A stretch of 64,000 nt of DNA from an uncultured Alphaproteobacteria bacterium (lineage in GTDB: Bacteria > Pseudomonadota > Alphaproteobacteria > Thalassobaculales > Thalassobaculaceae), in the NCBI GenBank assembly GCA_937776645.1, contig CALMRI010000017.1:1-64000 (forward strand), in the 5' to 3' direction. A model generated the notes under the pieces. It was given only the letters and a program-made list of their open reading frames with translations. It was not told where the DNA came from and did no database searches. The translations under genes were made by a program, and so were the position numbers. Every line of letters starts with the position of its first letter. Positions within the stretch are counted from its first letter, which is position 1. Of this stretch, positions 44,396 through 53,536 are shown one piece after another.

Positions 44396-45430
44396 TCAGG
44401 CTGGCTCGCTGACTCCGGCATCGGCGAAGGTCGCCATTGCGCCATGACATTCCGCCGCCGCCCGCAACACACCGAGCGCCAAGGTCGCGCCCGATCCTTC
44501 GCCCAAACGCATGCCAAAGTCGAAAAGCGGTGACTTGTCGATCCGCTCCAGGAGCTTTTGGTGACCCGGCTCGACCGACAGATGCGCAACGATGCAATGG
44601 TCGATGACGCGGGGATGCAGGGCGTGCAGGACCGCGGCCGCAGCGGTGCAGGCAAAGCCATCCAGGACCACTGGTAGTCGGGCCAAGCGAGCGGCTAAGA
44701 TCGCCCCGGCAATAGCCGCCAGCTCCAATCCTCCCAGCGCCGCCAGGATCGCCAGAGGGTCACCGGCCCGGTACGCGTGATGCGCGACACCGGCCGACAC
44801 GGTTTCGATCTTGCGGGCCATCGCCTCGCCTACGATCCCGGTCCCGGCACCAACCCAATCCTCGGCCTTACCGCCGAACAATGCCAGGCAGAGCGCCGAG
44901 GCCGAGGTGGTGTTTCCGATACCCATTTCACCAAGGCACAGCACATCCAGCCCGGGCTCGACCGCCAGCATCCCGTAGGCCATGGCGCGGACGCATTCCT
45001 CGTCACTCATCGCCGGTGCCGTGGTGAAATCAGCGGTTGGCTGATCCAAGTCCAACTCATAAACTCGCAGGTCGGCGTCAAATACGCGGCAAAGCTGGTT
45101 CACCGCCGCGCCGCCGGCAACAAAGTTCTTAACCATTTGCGCGGTCACCGAGGCGGGAAACGCCGACACGCCGCGTGCCGCCACCCCATGGTTTGCGGCA
45201 AAGACCGCGGTTCTGGGATGCTCGACTTTTGGTGGATGGCGTCCTTGCCAGGTCGCCAGCCATTGGGCCAATTCCTCCAGCCGCCCCAGTGCGCCAGCCG
45301 GCTTGGTCAGGATGGCTTCGCGCTCGACCGCCGCCGTTGCCGCCTCGAGATCCGGGCCCGGCAGCTCGGCAATCAGGGCGCGGACTTCATCAAGCGAGGC
45401 AAGTTCGCCACGAGGGGGGGTATCGGCCAT
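44396..45430 (-). CDS. cobT: Nicotinate-nucleotide--dimethylbenzimidazole phosphoribosyltransferase
   Basis: A 344-residue CobT that makes alpha-ribazole 5'-phosphate for the lower ligand of cobalamin. Markers are KPAGALGRLEELAQWLATWQ, VFAANHGVAARGVSAFP, CLGEMGIGNTTSASAL, the AGTGIVGEAMARK region and C-terminal FDFGMRLGEGSGATLALGVL with the catalytic Glu. Length is typical. It is divergent from cobS and cobC with 71 bases between the starts, so the cobalamin lower-ligand genes share a compact regulatory region. Confidence 0.95.
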   Translation of the reverse strand: MADTPPRGELASLDEVRALIAELPGPDLEAATAAVEREAILTKPAGALGRLEELAQWLATWQGRHPPKVEHPRTAVFAANHGVAARGVSAFPASVTAQMVKNFVAGGAAVNQLCRVFDADLRVYELDLDQPTADFTTAPAMSDEECVRAMAYGMLAVEPGLDVLCLGEMGIGNTTSASALCLALFGGKAEDWVGAGTGIVGEAMARKIETVSAGVAHHAYRAGDPLAILAALGGLELAAIAGAILAARLARLPVVLDGFACTAAAAVLHALHPRVIDHCIVAHLSVEPGHQKLLERIDKSPLFDFGMRLGEGSGATLALGVLRAAAECHGAMATFADAGVSEPA

Positions 45431-45501
45431 GCTGGATCCACCATTGACTGCGATCAGGGTGTGTTGGGAATTGCCATATCAGGCGAAACCCTATACGCCC
45501 G

Positions 45502-46341
45502 ATGAGCTGGCGAGAAAACCCCGGATTGGCGCGCATGCAAGGTACAGGCTCGACCACTTCGCGTCCCGCGCCCTCCCATCCCTGGTGGGTGCGCGACCTA
45601 TTGCTCGCCTTTGGGTTCCTTACCCGCTTGCCAATCCCCACCACCAATCCCGATGATCGACCAATCATGCGAACCGCCTGGTGCTTTCCGCTGGTCGGCG
45701 TGGCGGTGGGCGCCATCGCGGGCCTTCTGCTTTGGTTCACCCATGCCATTGGCCTGCCAGGTATGGCCTGCGCCTTGCTCGCCATTACCGGATCGGCTTT
45801 GCTTACCGGTGCGCTGCATGAAGACGGGCTGGCAGATCTAGCCGATGGGTTTGGCGGTGGCCGCGACAAGGACTCCAAGATCACCATCATGCGCGATAGC
45901 CGGATCGGCGCCTACGGCGTGTTAACCCTGGTCCTGGCGACAGGCCTCAAGGCTTCCGCCATCGCGGCATTGCTGGCGTCGGGTGAGATATTGATTCCCG
46001 TATTGGCGCTGATCGTGGCGCATGCCGCCGCCCGTGGCCTGATCGTCCCGGTCGCCGCCTGGCTACCAACTGCAACGGATAGCGGGCTCGGCCACCTGGC
46101 CGGCGAGCCCAAGCTTTCCACGGTCCGGATCGCGGTGCTGATCAGTGCCGCATTGCTGTTGGTCCTTCTGCCGTTGACCATCGCCCTGGCAAGCGCCGCC
46201 ACCGCCTGCCTCGCCGTGGCCGCCATCGCGGCGCTGGCGCGCCATCAGATCGGCGGCTATACCGGCGATGTGCTTGGCGCGGTCGAACAGGTTGCCGAAA
46301 CCGCGATCCTGTTGACCTTGGCCGCTACCGCTGGCGCATAG
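45502..46341 (+). CDS. cobS: Adenosylcobinamide-GDP ribazoletransferase
   Basis: A 279-residue polytopic membrane enzyme catalysing the final nucleotide-loop assembly of cobalamin. The conserved HEDGLADLADGFGGG motif (about residues 110-124) binds the metal and substrate; MRDSRIGAYGVLTL follows, and four or more hydrophobic helices are evident in the C-terminal half. Start ATG 45502 at the divergent junction with cobT. The following gene is the cobC-type phosphatase, 31 bases downstream, so cobS-cobC form an operon. Confidence 0.94.
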   Translation: MSWRENPGLARMQGTGSTTSRPAPSHPWWVRDLLLAFGFLTRLPIPTTNPDDRPIMRTAWCFPLVGVAVGAIAGLLLWFTHAIGLPGMACALLAITGSALLTGALHEDGLADLADGFGGGRDKDSKITIMRDSRIGAYGVLTLVLATGLKASAIAALLASGEILIPVLALIVAHAAARGLIVPVAAWLPTATDSGLGHLAGEPKLSTVRIAVLISAALLLVLLPLTIALASAATACLAVAAIAALARHQIGGYTGDVLGAVEQVAETAILLTLAATAGA

Positions 46342-46372
46342 CTGGCAAGCACAACACTGGAATGAGGCTCGC

Positions 46373-46993
46373 ATGCAGGAAACCCGTTGGCACATCGTCA
46401 GACACGCGCCGGTCGATAATCCCGAACGCCGGATTTATGGCGCCTCCGACAAATCAGCCGACACCTCCAATACCGCCGCCTTCAAAGCTTTGGCGCGCAA
46501 TTTGCCCGCCGGCGCCGTGTCTGTCGTAAGCCACCTGCAACGCACCCATCAGACCATGGACGCTATTCGAGCAGCCGGACTGGCTCTTCCGGAGCCGGCG
46601 ATCGATCGCCGGCTTGGTGAACAGGATTTCGGCGACTGGGTCGGGCTGACCTATGATGAAGCGCGAAGCCGCTATGGCGATGCCTATAACCGGTTCTGGT
46701 TGGCGCCGGTGAGCGAGCGCGCGCCGAATGGCGAAAGTTTCCTGGATGTGCTGGACCGGGTGCGCGCCGCCATCGAGACGCTGACTGAGCGCTTCGCCGG
46801 CCGCGACATCATCTGCGTCGCCCATGGCGGGTCGATCCGCGCCGCCCTGGCGATCGCTCTTGGGATCGACGCCGAAAACGCCATTCCCTTCGCCACTGAC
46901 AACCTCTCCACCACCTTGATCGACCATCTGCATCCAGAGCCTGGCTTCGACGGTGGATGGCGGGTGCGCGGCACCAATATTCCGGCACTATAG
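46373..46993 (+). CDS. cobC: Histidine phosphatase, alpha-ribazole phosphatase (CobC)-like
   Basis: A 206-residue histidine-phosphatase-superfamily protein. The catalytic RHG-type motif is WHIVRHAPVDNPERRIYG (His of the RH motif near residue 9), then SHLQRTHQTMDA (with Arg) and the second His in IICVAHGGSIRAALAIALG. Its place after cobS supports the alpha-ribazole-5'-phosphate phosphatase role in the cobalamin pathway. A general phosphoglycerate-mutase-like function cannot be excluded. It overlaps nothing; the SCO gene follows after four bases. Confidence 0.88.
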   Translation: MQETRWHIVRHAPVDNPERRIYGASDKSADTSNTAAFKALARNLPAGAVSVVSHLQRTHQTMDAIRAAGLALPEPAIDRRLGEQDFGDWVGLTYDEARSRYGDAYNRFWLAPVSERAPNGESFLDVLDRVRAAIETLTERFAGRDIICVAHGGSIRAALAIALGIDAENAIPFATDNLSTTLIDHLHPEPGFDGGWRVRGTNIPAL

Positions 46994-46997
46994 AGCC

Positions 46998-47594
46998 ATG
47001 ACCAACCGCGCCTTCGTCATCCTGTTCGGCCTGCTCACGGTGATTTTCGTCGGCGCCATCGGCGCTGGTGTCTGGGTCGTCACCCAGTCGCGTCAGGCGG
47101 ATGGCGAGGGCAGCTCCCTGGTCGGCGGTCCCTTCCAGCTGACCGACCATACTGGCCAGTCGGTTACCGAGGCGGATTACGACGGTGTCCACAAGATTGT
47201 CTATTTCGGCTACACCACCTGCCCGGATGTCTGCCCAACCGGACTGTCGGTGATCAGCGAGGCGCTGGAGGAGATCGGTCCGGGCGCCAAATCCGTCAAG
47301 CCCCTGTTCATAACCATCGATCCGGAACGCGATACCGTCACGGTCATGGCCGGCTATCATCAGCATTTTCATCCCAGCTTCAGCAATCTGACGGGAACAC
47401 CGGAGCAGATCGCCGCCGTCGCCAAAGCCTACCGGGTGTTTTATAAAAAAACCGTTACCGAAGGTTCCGACTACTATCTGATGGACCATTCCGTGATCAC
47501 CTATCTTATGGCGCCGGGTGGTGGTTTCCTCGCTCATTTCGGTCCCGAAACAACCCCGAAGCAACTCGCGGATGCCATTCGGGCGCTACTCTGA
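46998..47594 (+). CDS. SCO1/SenC copper chaperone-like protein
   Basis: A 198-residue SCO/SenC protein. An N-terminal membrane anchor (residues 5-27) is followed by a thioredoxin-like domain with the copper site: Cys75 and Cys79 in YTTCPDVCPTGL and His in LMDHSVITYL. It supports copper delivery to cytochrome c oxidase CuA, or acts as a thiol-disulfide factor. ATG 46998 gives the normal leader; the frame from 46953 lies inside cobC. The tight spacing after cobC (four bases) suggests cotranscription, but its function is unrelated to cobalamin as far as known. Confidence 0.92.
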   Translation: MTNRAFVILFGLLTVIFVGAIGAGVWVVTQSRQADGEGSSLVGGPFQLTDHTGQSVTEADYDGVHKIVYFGYTTCPDVCPTGLSVISEALEEIGPGAKSVKPLFITIDPERDTVTVMAGYHQHFHPSFSNLTGTPEQIAAVAKAYRVFYKKTVTEGSDYYLMDHSVITYLMAPGGGFLAHFGPETTPKQLADAIRALL

Positions 47595-47630
47595 GCGACC
47601 CGTTATTCGCGTAAAATGGAGATTTGCATC

Positions 47631-47901
47631 ATGACGGCCGACAACTCTCTGCGCGGCCGCATCATGCGGATGCCGCAACTCCATGGGCAACTCCCTGACC
47701 ACGGCCCCATCCACATGGTTTCGCAAGACGGCGAAGAATACCTGCTGGTGCGTCCAAGGATCGGATACGCCCGGCAATGTCGAGGCGCTGTCGGCCGCCA
47801 CGGCTGGGCAATTCGAGCCCTATCTCGACAAGGACGTCACGGTGAGCGGGGATATCTACGGCAGCGTGATTTGGCGGGCTCGGGTGGTGGCCGACGGTTG
47901 A
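47631..47901 (+). pseudogene. Small unassigned protein, single-base frameshift
   Basis: Frame one runs from ATG 47631 through MRMPQLHGQLPDHGPIHMVSQD to EYLLV. The remainder, VQGSDTPGNVEALSAATAG, YLDKDVTVSGDIYGSVIWRARVV, lies in a second frame to 47901. One base removed near 47748-47751 joins both into 89 residues. The ends (KDVTVSGDIYG) resemble OB-fold or DUF-type small proteins, but no family was recognised. It may be an intact gene with a sequence error. Confidence 0.55.
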
Positions 47902-47932
47902 CCTGTTGTCTGAAGGCTCTCGCGCGAATCAG

Positions 47933-48556
47933 TCAGCAGCCAGACGTCATCCGCTCCCCGACGCGGATCGCGGTAGGCAGAACATTCTCCAGGGGAGCCA
48001 GCGGGCATATCCAGGCATCGGAATGCCGGCAGGACGGGTGGTAGGAGAAATTGAAATCCAGAACCACACGGTCGCCCGCCATCCCGAGATCAGCCCCCTT
48101 GATCGCGTCGATTAGATAACGCCCACCGCCATAGGTTTCGGCGCCGCTGGTGGCATCCTTGAACGGCAGGAACAGTCCGCCACCGTAACCCTGGATCTGG
48201 AACATTGTCAGTTCGCCGCCGAGAGCGTCGCGCAAACCCTTGGTGCGAAGCCCCGGCGTTAGCCGCAGCGGGCCGCCGGTCCCAATATCCCAGTTCTGTT
48301 CGACTGCGCCGGCAAGCGGCTCAAGCGCGACCAGAAACCGAAACGCCGGGTCATAATCGAAAAGCGGAATGTCGGCATAATTCTGGCGGATCACCGCATC
48401 GATGGGCGATTGCGGATGCTGGCGAAACAGATCGTTCCGGGAATCGCGCCAAGTTCGCCATCCCATTTGCGTGTCATCCATCGCACGAACGCGGCCATAC
48501 AGATCGGACACGCGCCGCCGCCAATCGGCCAGGGCCAGGATCGGGTCGTTGTTCAT
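47933..48556 (-). CDS. DUF1684 family protein
   Basis: A 207-residue protein of DUF1684. The C-terminal half carries its motifs in order: SGAETYGGGRYLIDAIKGAD, VVLDFNFSYHPSCRHSDAWICPL and PLENVLPTAIRVGE. The N-terminal half (FRQHPQSPIDAVIRQ, IPLFDYDPAFRF) is also typical. The family function is not known. It is probably cytoplasmic, with no signal peptide. Monocistronic, convergent with the small frameshifted gene. Confidence 0.85.
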   Translation of the reverse strand: MNNDPILALADWRRRVSDLYGRVRAMDDTQMGWRTWRDSRNDLFRQHPQSPIDAVIRQNYADIPLFDYDPAFRFLVALEPLAGAVEQNWDIGTGGPLRLTPGLRTKGLRDALGGELTMFQIQGYGGGLFLPFKDATSGAETYGGGRYLIDAIKGADLGMAGDRVVLDFNFSYHPSCRHSDAWICPLAPLENVLPTAIRVGERMTSGC

Positions 48557-48762
48557 GCTTGATCACTGTCCTTCGCGGCAACGCGCCCGGTCGGTCGGTT
48601 AGTCCTTGGCGTGGGAAACTTTTGGCTGTGAAGCCCGGTGATCGCAAGAGCTTATAGTTCAACATCGAGGGTCTGCGCTCGTTAAGCGTTTGGCTAGAGT
48701 GCGGCCCAGGTTATAAGTTGCCGACGCAGCGTATTCGACACCCGCGCGACATCGGAGGCTCC

Positions 48763-49356
48763 ATGAAGCTTAATATCGGTTGCGGCTTCAACAAACTCGA
48801 CGGCTACCTCAATGTCGACCAATTCCCTGAATGCGCCCCGGACGTGCTTTGGAACCTGGAACAGACGCCTTGGCCCTTCGAGGAAAGCTCGGTGGACGAG
48901 ATGGTCGCCCATCACGTGCTGGAGCATTTGGGGCAGGAAACCAAGGTATTCTTTGCGGTCATGCAGGAACTCTACCGGCTGATGCGTCACGATGGATTGA
49001 TACGAATTACCGTCCCGCACCCGAATCATCCCACATTTCAAAGCGACCCGACCCATGTTCGGGCGTTTACCTACGAAACTTTCGAGATGATGAACCGCGC
49101 CAAGAATTTGGATTGGGCTGCCCGCAATGTGAACGTCACCATGCTGGCGTTAATGCTCGACATCAATTTCGAGATCGTCAGTGCGCTCAAAAGATACGAT
49201 GAAAGTTGGGCGAAAAAGATCGCCTCTGGAGAGTTGACGCTTGACCAGGTCCGCGAGGCCGCGGAGACCCAGCTTGGCGTGGTCCGCGAACTCATATTCA
49301 CGCTTCGGGCCGATAAGAGCCACCTCGGCCCTGTCGGTGCCGCCGCGCCAGAGTAA
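48763..49356 (+). CDS. Class I SAM-dependent methyltransferase
   Basis: A 197-residue small-molecule methyltransferase. SAM motif I is KLNIGCGFNKLDGYLNVD, with acidic post-motif residues at LNVDQF. PWPFEESSVDEMVAHHVLEHL is the post-II/III region and LMRHDGLIRITVPHP resembles motif V. The C-terminal part (residues 110-197) is mostly helical. ATG 48763, three bases after GGAGGCTCC. It stands alone and the substrate is unknown; sugar or peptidyl methylation cannot be separated here. Confidence 0.85.
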   Translation: MKLNIGCGFNKLDGYLNVDQFPECAPDVLWNLEQTPWPFEESSVDEMVAHHVLEHLGQETKVFFAVMQELYRLMRHDGLIRITVPHPNHPTFQSDPTHVRAFTYETFEMMNRAKNLDWAARNVNVTMLALMLDINFEIVSALKRYDESWAKKIASGELTLDQVREAAETQLGVVRELIFTLRADKSHLGPVGAAAPE

Positions 49357-49392
49357 CCGCTCGCGAAAACCTCAAAACCCAAAATGGCGCAT

Positions 49393-50550
49393 CTAGGACC
49401 GGTCCAGCGCCACCCGGCCAACGCGCTCGCGGGCGATGACCATCTTCTGAATCTGCGCGGTGCCATCGCCGATCTGCAGGCCTAGGACATCGCGCAGTCG
49501 TTGTTGATGCGCCATGTCCTTGCTGTAGCCGGAATGGCCATGGGCGAGCAGGCATTGGTGGATCACGTCAAAGGCCAGCTTCGGCGCCCACCATTTCACC
49601 ATCGCCGCTTCCGCCGTGTGCGGCCTGCCCTGATCCCTTAGCCATAGGGTTTTGTAGCAAAGCAGCCGCGCCGCCTCTAGCATCGTTTCGGCCTCGGCCA
49701 GCGGGAAGGTCACCCCCTGATAGGCCGCCAATGGCTTACCGAAAGCCTGGCGCTCCTGAATATAGGCCCAGCTCTCATCGAGCGAGGCGCGGGCGGCGGC
49801 GAGCACCATCAGGCCGATCAGCGCCCGTGAATAGTCAAAGCCGCCCATCACCTGACGAAACCCCGCACCCTCGACGCCGATCAGCGCGGTTTCCTCGACC
49901 CGTACATCATCAAAAAATATCGAGCCGCGCCCGACACTGCGCGAGCCAAGATCATCGAAGGCTGTGCGACTCATGCCCGGCGTGTCGCAGGACACCAAAA
50001 AGGCCGAGATGCCGTGGGCGCGATCCGCCTCGCTGCCGGTCCGCGCAAACACCAGCGCCGCATCCGCCTGATCAGCGAGCGAGATTGAGGTTTTCTCTCC
50101 GTTGAGCAGATAGCCGTCATTGGTCCGGCTCGCCTTCAGACGCAAACTTGCCGCGTCGGACCCGCCTCCCGGTTCGGTCAGCGCCAGGGCCAGTAAGGTC
50201 TTACCGGCGCAGGCGTCAGTAACCAGGCCACGCACGCGGTCGGGATCGCCATGCTGGGCCAAGATCGTGCCGACCAACCCGGTCAGCAGGGGGATGTAAC
50301 CGATATTCATGTCCGCATGGCTGATCGCCTCGACAATCAGCCCTGCCGTGACGCTATCAACCCCGGAGCCGCCAAACGCCTCCGGCAATTCCGCCGCAAT
50401 AAGGCCAAGGTGGCCCATTTCGCAGATCAGGTCGCGATCCAAAGGACCGCCGGCATCGCGCTCAATATAGCCCGGCGCCAGTCGCTCAGCGCCGAAACGC
50501 TCGGCAACGTCTTGAATGGCACGCTGCTCATCGGTGAAGTCGAAATCCAT
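49393..50550 (-). CDS. Acyl-CoA dehydrogenase
   Basis: A 385-residue acyl-CoA dehydrogenase (FAD-dependent alpha,beta-desaturation of acyl-CoA). Family landmarks are FDFTDEQRAIQDVAERF, LALTEPGGGSDAASLRLKA (FAD/substrate loop), GEKTSISLADQADAALVFA, and the C-terminal YIQERQAFGKPLAAYQGV and AHGHSGYSKDMAHQQRLRD. Residues from 230 onward form the helical domain. I chose ATG 50550 over 50577 because FDFTDEQ is the usual start. Its 3' end is next to the methyltransferase gene; mutS is immediately upstream. Substrate chain length cannot be predicted. Confidence 0.93.
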   Translation of the reverse strand: MDFDFTDEQRAIQDVAERFGAERLAPGYIERDAGGPLDRDLICEMGHLGLIAAELPEAFGGSGVDSVTAGLIVEAISHADMNIGYIPLLTGLVGTILAQHGDPDRVRGLVTDACAGKTLLALALTEPGGGSDAASLRLKASRTNDGYLLNGEKTSISLADQADAALVFARTGSEADRAHGISAFLVSCDTPGMSRTAFDDLGSRSVGRGSIFFDDVRVEETALIGVEGAGFRQVMGGFDYSRALIGLMVLAAARASLDESWAYIQERQAFGKPLAAYQGVTFPLAEAETMLEAARLLCYKTLWLRDQGRPHTAEAAMVKWWAPKLAFDVIHQCLLAHGHSGYSKDMAHQQRLRDVLGLQIGDGTAQIQKMVIARERVGRVALDRS

Positions 50551-50632
50551 GGTCGGTTCCAAACAACTGATTGGCATGTTTTCCGATCAAGTGACCCCGC
50601 CGGCCCGCTCCCCCATCCGGGGCGGGGCCAGT

Positions 50633-53356
50633 CTAGTCCTTAATCATCCCGCGCAGCTCATACAAAAATTCAAGCGCCTGTATCGGTGTCAGCCCATCGG
50701 GATTGACTTCCCTGAGTCGTTCCTCGGTCTCGCTCGGGCCCGATGCCGCGCGTGGCGCCGGTTGCGCAAGCATTGCCTGAAACAGCGGCAAATCCTCAGC
50801 TAATCGCTCGGCCGCCCCGGCCTTGTCGCCCTTTTCTAACTGTTCCAGCACCACCTCGGCGCGCTTGATTACCACCATTGGCAGACCGGCGAGCTTGGCC
50901 ACGTGAATGCCGTAGGAGCGATCGGCCGCGCCTTTGCCAACCTCATGCAGAAAGACGATCTCGTCCTTCCATTCCTTGATCCGCATGGTGTAGCAGGCCA
51001 GCGCCGGCAGCTTGGCGGCCAGCACCGTCAACTCGTGATAATGGGTGGCGAACAAGGTGCGGCATTTGTTCACCTCGTGCAGATGTTCAATCGACGCCCA
51101 GGCGATGGAGAGCCCGTCGAAGGTTGCAGTACCGCGGCCGATCTCGTCGAGAATAACCAGCGAACGCTCAGTCGCCTGGTTGAGAATCGCCGCGGTTTCA
51201 ACCATCTCGACCATGAATGTCGAGCGTCCGCGTGCTAGATCGTCGGCGGCGCCAACCCGGCTGAACAACCGGTCGATCACGCCGATCCGGGCCGCTGTCG
51301 CCGGCACATAGGAGCCCATCTGCGCCAACAGAACGATCAGCGCATTCTGGCGCAGGAATGTGCTTTTACCAGCCATATTCGGCCCGGTGATCAGCCAGAG
51401 CCGCTGCTTGGCCGCCAGATCACAGTCATTGGCAACGAAACTCGCGCCATCGCTAGCCAACGCCTCAACTACCGGGTGGCGGCCACCGGTTATCATGAAG
51501 TCCGAGCTGTCATCGACAATAGGGCGGACGTAGCGTCGATCAACCGCCAACTCGGCGAGACCGCTGGCGACATCCAGTCGGGCCAGTGCCGCCGCCGCCA
51601 GACTGATCGCATCGGCGGTTTCCAGCACCGCTTGAACCAGACCGGCGAAGATCTCCACCTCCAGCGCCAGCGCCTTGTCCGCCGCCTGGGCCAGATCGCG
51701 CTCCAGCTCACCCAACTCGACCGTCGTAAAACGCACGGCGTTGGCCATGGTCTGGCGGTGGATGAACGTGTCGTGGCCCATCACCTTGTCGGCGTGCAGG
51801 GCCGTCACCTCAACGAAATAACCCAGAACGTTGTTGTGCTTGATCTTCATCGAAGAAATTCCGGATTGCTCGGCATAGCGACGTTGCAAGCCGGCGATCA
51901 GACGACGGCTTTCATCCCTTAGTCCGCGCAGCCGATCCAGCTCCGGCGCATGATCCGAGGCAATATAGCCGCCATCGCGCGCCAACAACGGCGGCTCTTC
52001 CACCAGCGCCCGGGTCAGCAGATCGACCAACGATTCGTGATAGCCGAGGTCTTTCCAAATTTTTCGGATCCCCTCGGGGGGACCGGCGATCGATCCCTCG
52101 CAGCGAGCCAGTCGGTCACGCAGGGTCCCGGTGACGCCAAGCCCGTCACGGATCGCCGTCAGATCGCGCGGCCCGCCCCGGTCCAGCGCCAACCGCGAGA
52201 GCGCCCGCTCAAGATCGGGGGTACGGCGCAGGACCTCGCGGATGTCGGCACGCAGGCGCTCGGCCTCGACGAAATGGGTTACCTTATCCAGGCGATAGGC
52301 GATGGCCACTGGATCTGTCGGCGGCGCCGCGATCCGCCCGGCCAGCAACCGCGCGCCGACGCCGGTGACGGTGCGGTCAATCACGTCGAGCAAGCTGCCC
52401 CGTCGCTCGCCGGAGAGCGTGCGCACCAATTCCAGATTGGCTCGGGTTGCGGCGTCTATCTCCACCGCCCCACCAACCCGCCAGCGGCGCGGCGGCAACA
52501 GCCTGGGCAACCGTCCTTGCTGGGTCAGCTCAAGATAGTCAACCAGAGCCCCAGCAGCAGCCAGCTCGGCGCGGGAGAACGAGCCGAACCCGTCGAGCGC
52601 CCCAACGCCGAACAAAGCTTCCAGGCGTTTGGTTCCATTGGCGCTGTCAAAACGGCTTGATGGCATCGGCGCCAGAACAGCCCGCCAGTCGTCAAGCTGG
52701 GTGGCAATTTGGGAACCAACCCGGGACCCGGCGCCCTCTTGACTAAGCAAGCGGTCGGGAACCAAAAGCTCGCTCGGCGCGATCCGGGCTAGGGCAGCGG
52801 CAAGATTGGCCGGGTCGGTTGACTGGACCTGTAAGGCGCCGGTCGACACATCGACCCAGGCCAGGCCGAGTATGCCCTGAGCCTCGGCCAAGCCGGCCAG
52901 ATAGTTGTGGTCCCGGGCCTCAAGCAAAGTGTCCTCGGTCACCGTGCCCGGCGTAATTACCCGCGAGACCGCTCGCTTTACCACCGATTTTCCGCCCCGT
53001 TTGCGCGCCTCGGCAGGGTCCTCGACCTGCTCGCAAATAGCGACCCTAAACCCTTTGCGGATCAACCGGGCCAGATAGGCATCGGCGGCATGGAACGGCA
53101 CCCCACACATCGGGATGTCGTCACCATTGTGGCGGCCGCGCTTGGTCAGGGTGATATCGAGCGCGCCAGCGGCGGCGACCGCGTCGTCAAAAAACATTTC
53201 GTAAAAATCGCCCATGCGAAAGAATAGCAGCGCTTCGGGATGCGCCCGCTTGACCTCGAAAAACTGCACCAGCATCGGCGTCAGGCCAGCGGCAACCTGA
53301 TCCGCCAGATCACTGGGCCGGGATTTTTGAGAGCGGGATTCTTGTTCTGCTGTCAC
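50633..53356 (-). CDS. mutS: DNA mismatch repair protein MutS
   Basis: A 907-residue MutS, normal for the MutS1 family. The mismatch-wedge motif [11 protein letters not shown] is near residue 45 and the ATPase has [16 protein letters not shown] (Walker A), [20 protein letters not shown] (signature and Walker B) and ATHYHEL. It recognises base mismatches and small loops. The start appears to be GTG at 53356; an upstream ATG was not found. The stop is 83 bases before the acyl-CoA dehydrogenase start, on the same strand. It is divergent from maeB. Confidence 0.97.
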   Translation of the reverse strand: MTAEQESRSQKSRPSDLADQVAAGLTPMLVQFFEVKRAHPEALLFFRMGDFYEMFFDDAVAAAGALDITLTKRGRHNGDDIPMCGVPFHAADAYLARLIRKGFRVAICEQVEDPAEARKRGGKSVVKRAVSRVITPGTVTEDTLLEARDHNYLAGLAEAQGILGLAWVDVSTGALQVQSTDPANLAAALARIAPSELLVPDRLLSQEGAGSRVGSQIATQLDDWRAVLAPMPSSRFDSANGTKRLEALFGVGALDGFGSFSRAELAAAGALVDYLELTQQGRLPRLLPPRRWRVGGAVEIDAATRANLELVRTLSGERRGSLLDVIDRTVTGVGARLLAGRIAAPPTDPVAIAYRLDKVTHFVEAERLRADIREVLRRTPDLERALSRLALDRGGPRDLTAIRDGLGVTGTLRDRLARCEGSIAGPPEGIRKIWKDLGYHESLVDLLTRALVEEPPLLARDGGYIASDHAPELDRLRGLRDESRRLIAGLQRRYAEQSGISSMKIKHNNVLGYFVEVTALHADKVMGHDTFIHRQTMANAVRFTTVELGELERDLAQAADKALALEVEIFAGLVQAVLETADAISLAAAALARLDVASGLAELAVDRRYVRPIVDDSSDFMITGGRHPVVEALASDGASFVANDCDLAAKQRLWLITGPNMAGKSTFLRQNALIVLLAQMGSYVPATAARIGVIDRLFSRVGAADDLARGRSTFMVEMVETAAILNQATERSLVILDEIGRGTATFDGLSIAWASIEHLHEVNKCRTLFATHYHELTVLAAKLPALACYTMRIKEWKDEIVFLHEVGKGAADRSYGIHVAKLAGLPMVVIKRAEVVLEQLEKGDKAGAAERLAEDLPLFQAMLAQPAPRAASGPSETEERLREVNPDGLTPIQALEFLYELRGMIKD

Positions 53357-53536
53357 CGAGTCGCATCAGACGTTAAATTGCGTGCCAAACTAGGGCGACC
53401 TTAGCACGCCGGGATACCGGATCACCATCGCCGCGCACCGGGTAATGCTGTTGATTCAGAGGTGCTATCGTGCCCCAATAGCGATAATTCCACGGTGCCG
53501 GAGCCGATGGAGTAGGCCATCGGGAGAAGCGAGTTC

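Noticed and set aside
45431-45501. Cobalamin riboswitch between cobT and cobS
   Set aside because: The 71-base gap is too short and shows no B12-box or adenosylcobalamin-aptamer core.
51950-52660. A 236-residue plus-strand frame opposite mutS
   Set aside because: Gln/Pro/Arg-rich shadow of the mutS coding strand without a domain or Shine-Dalgarno.
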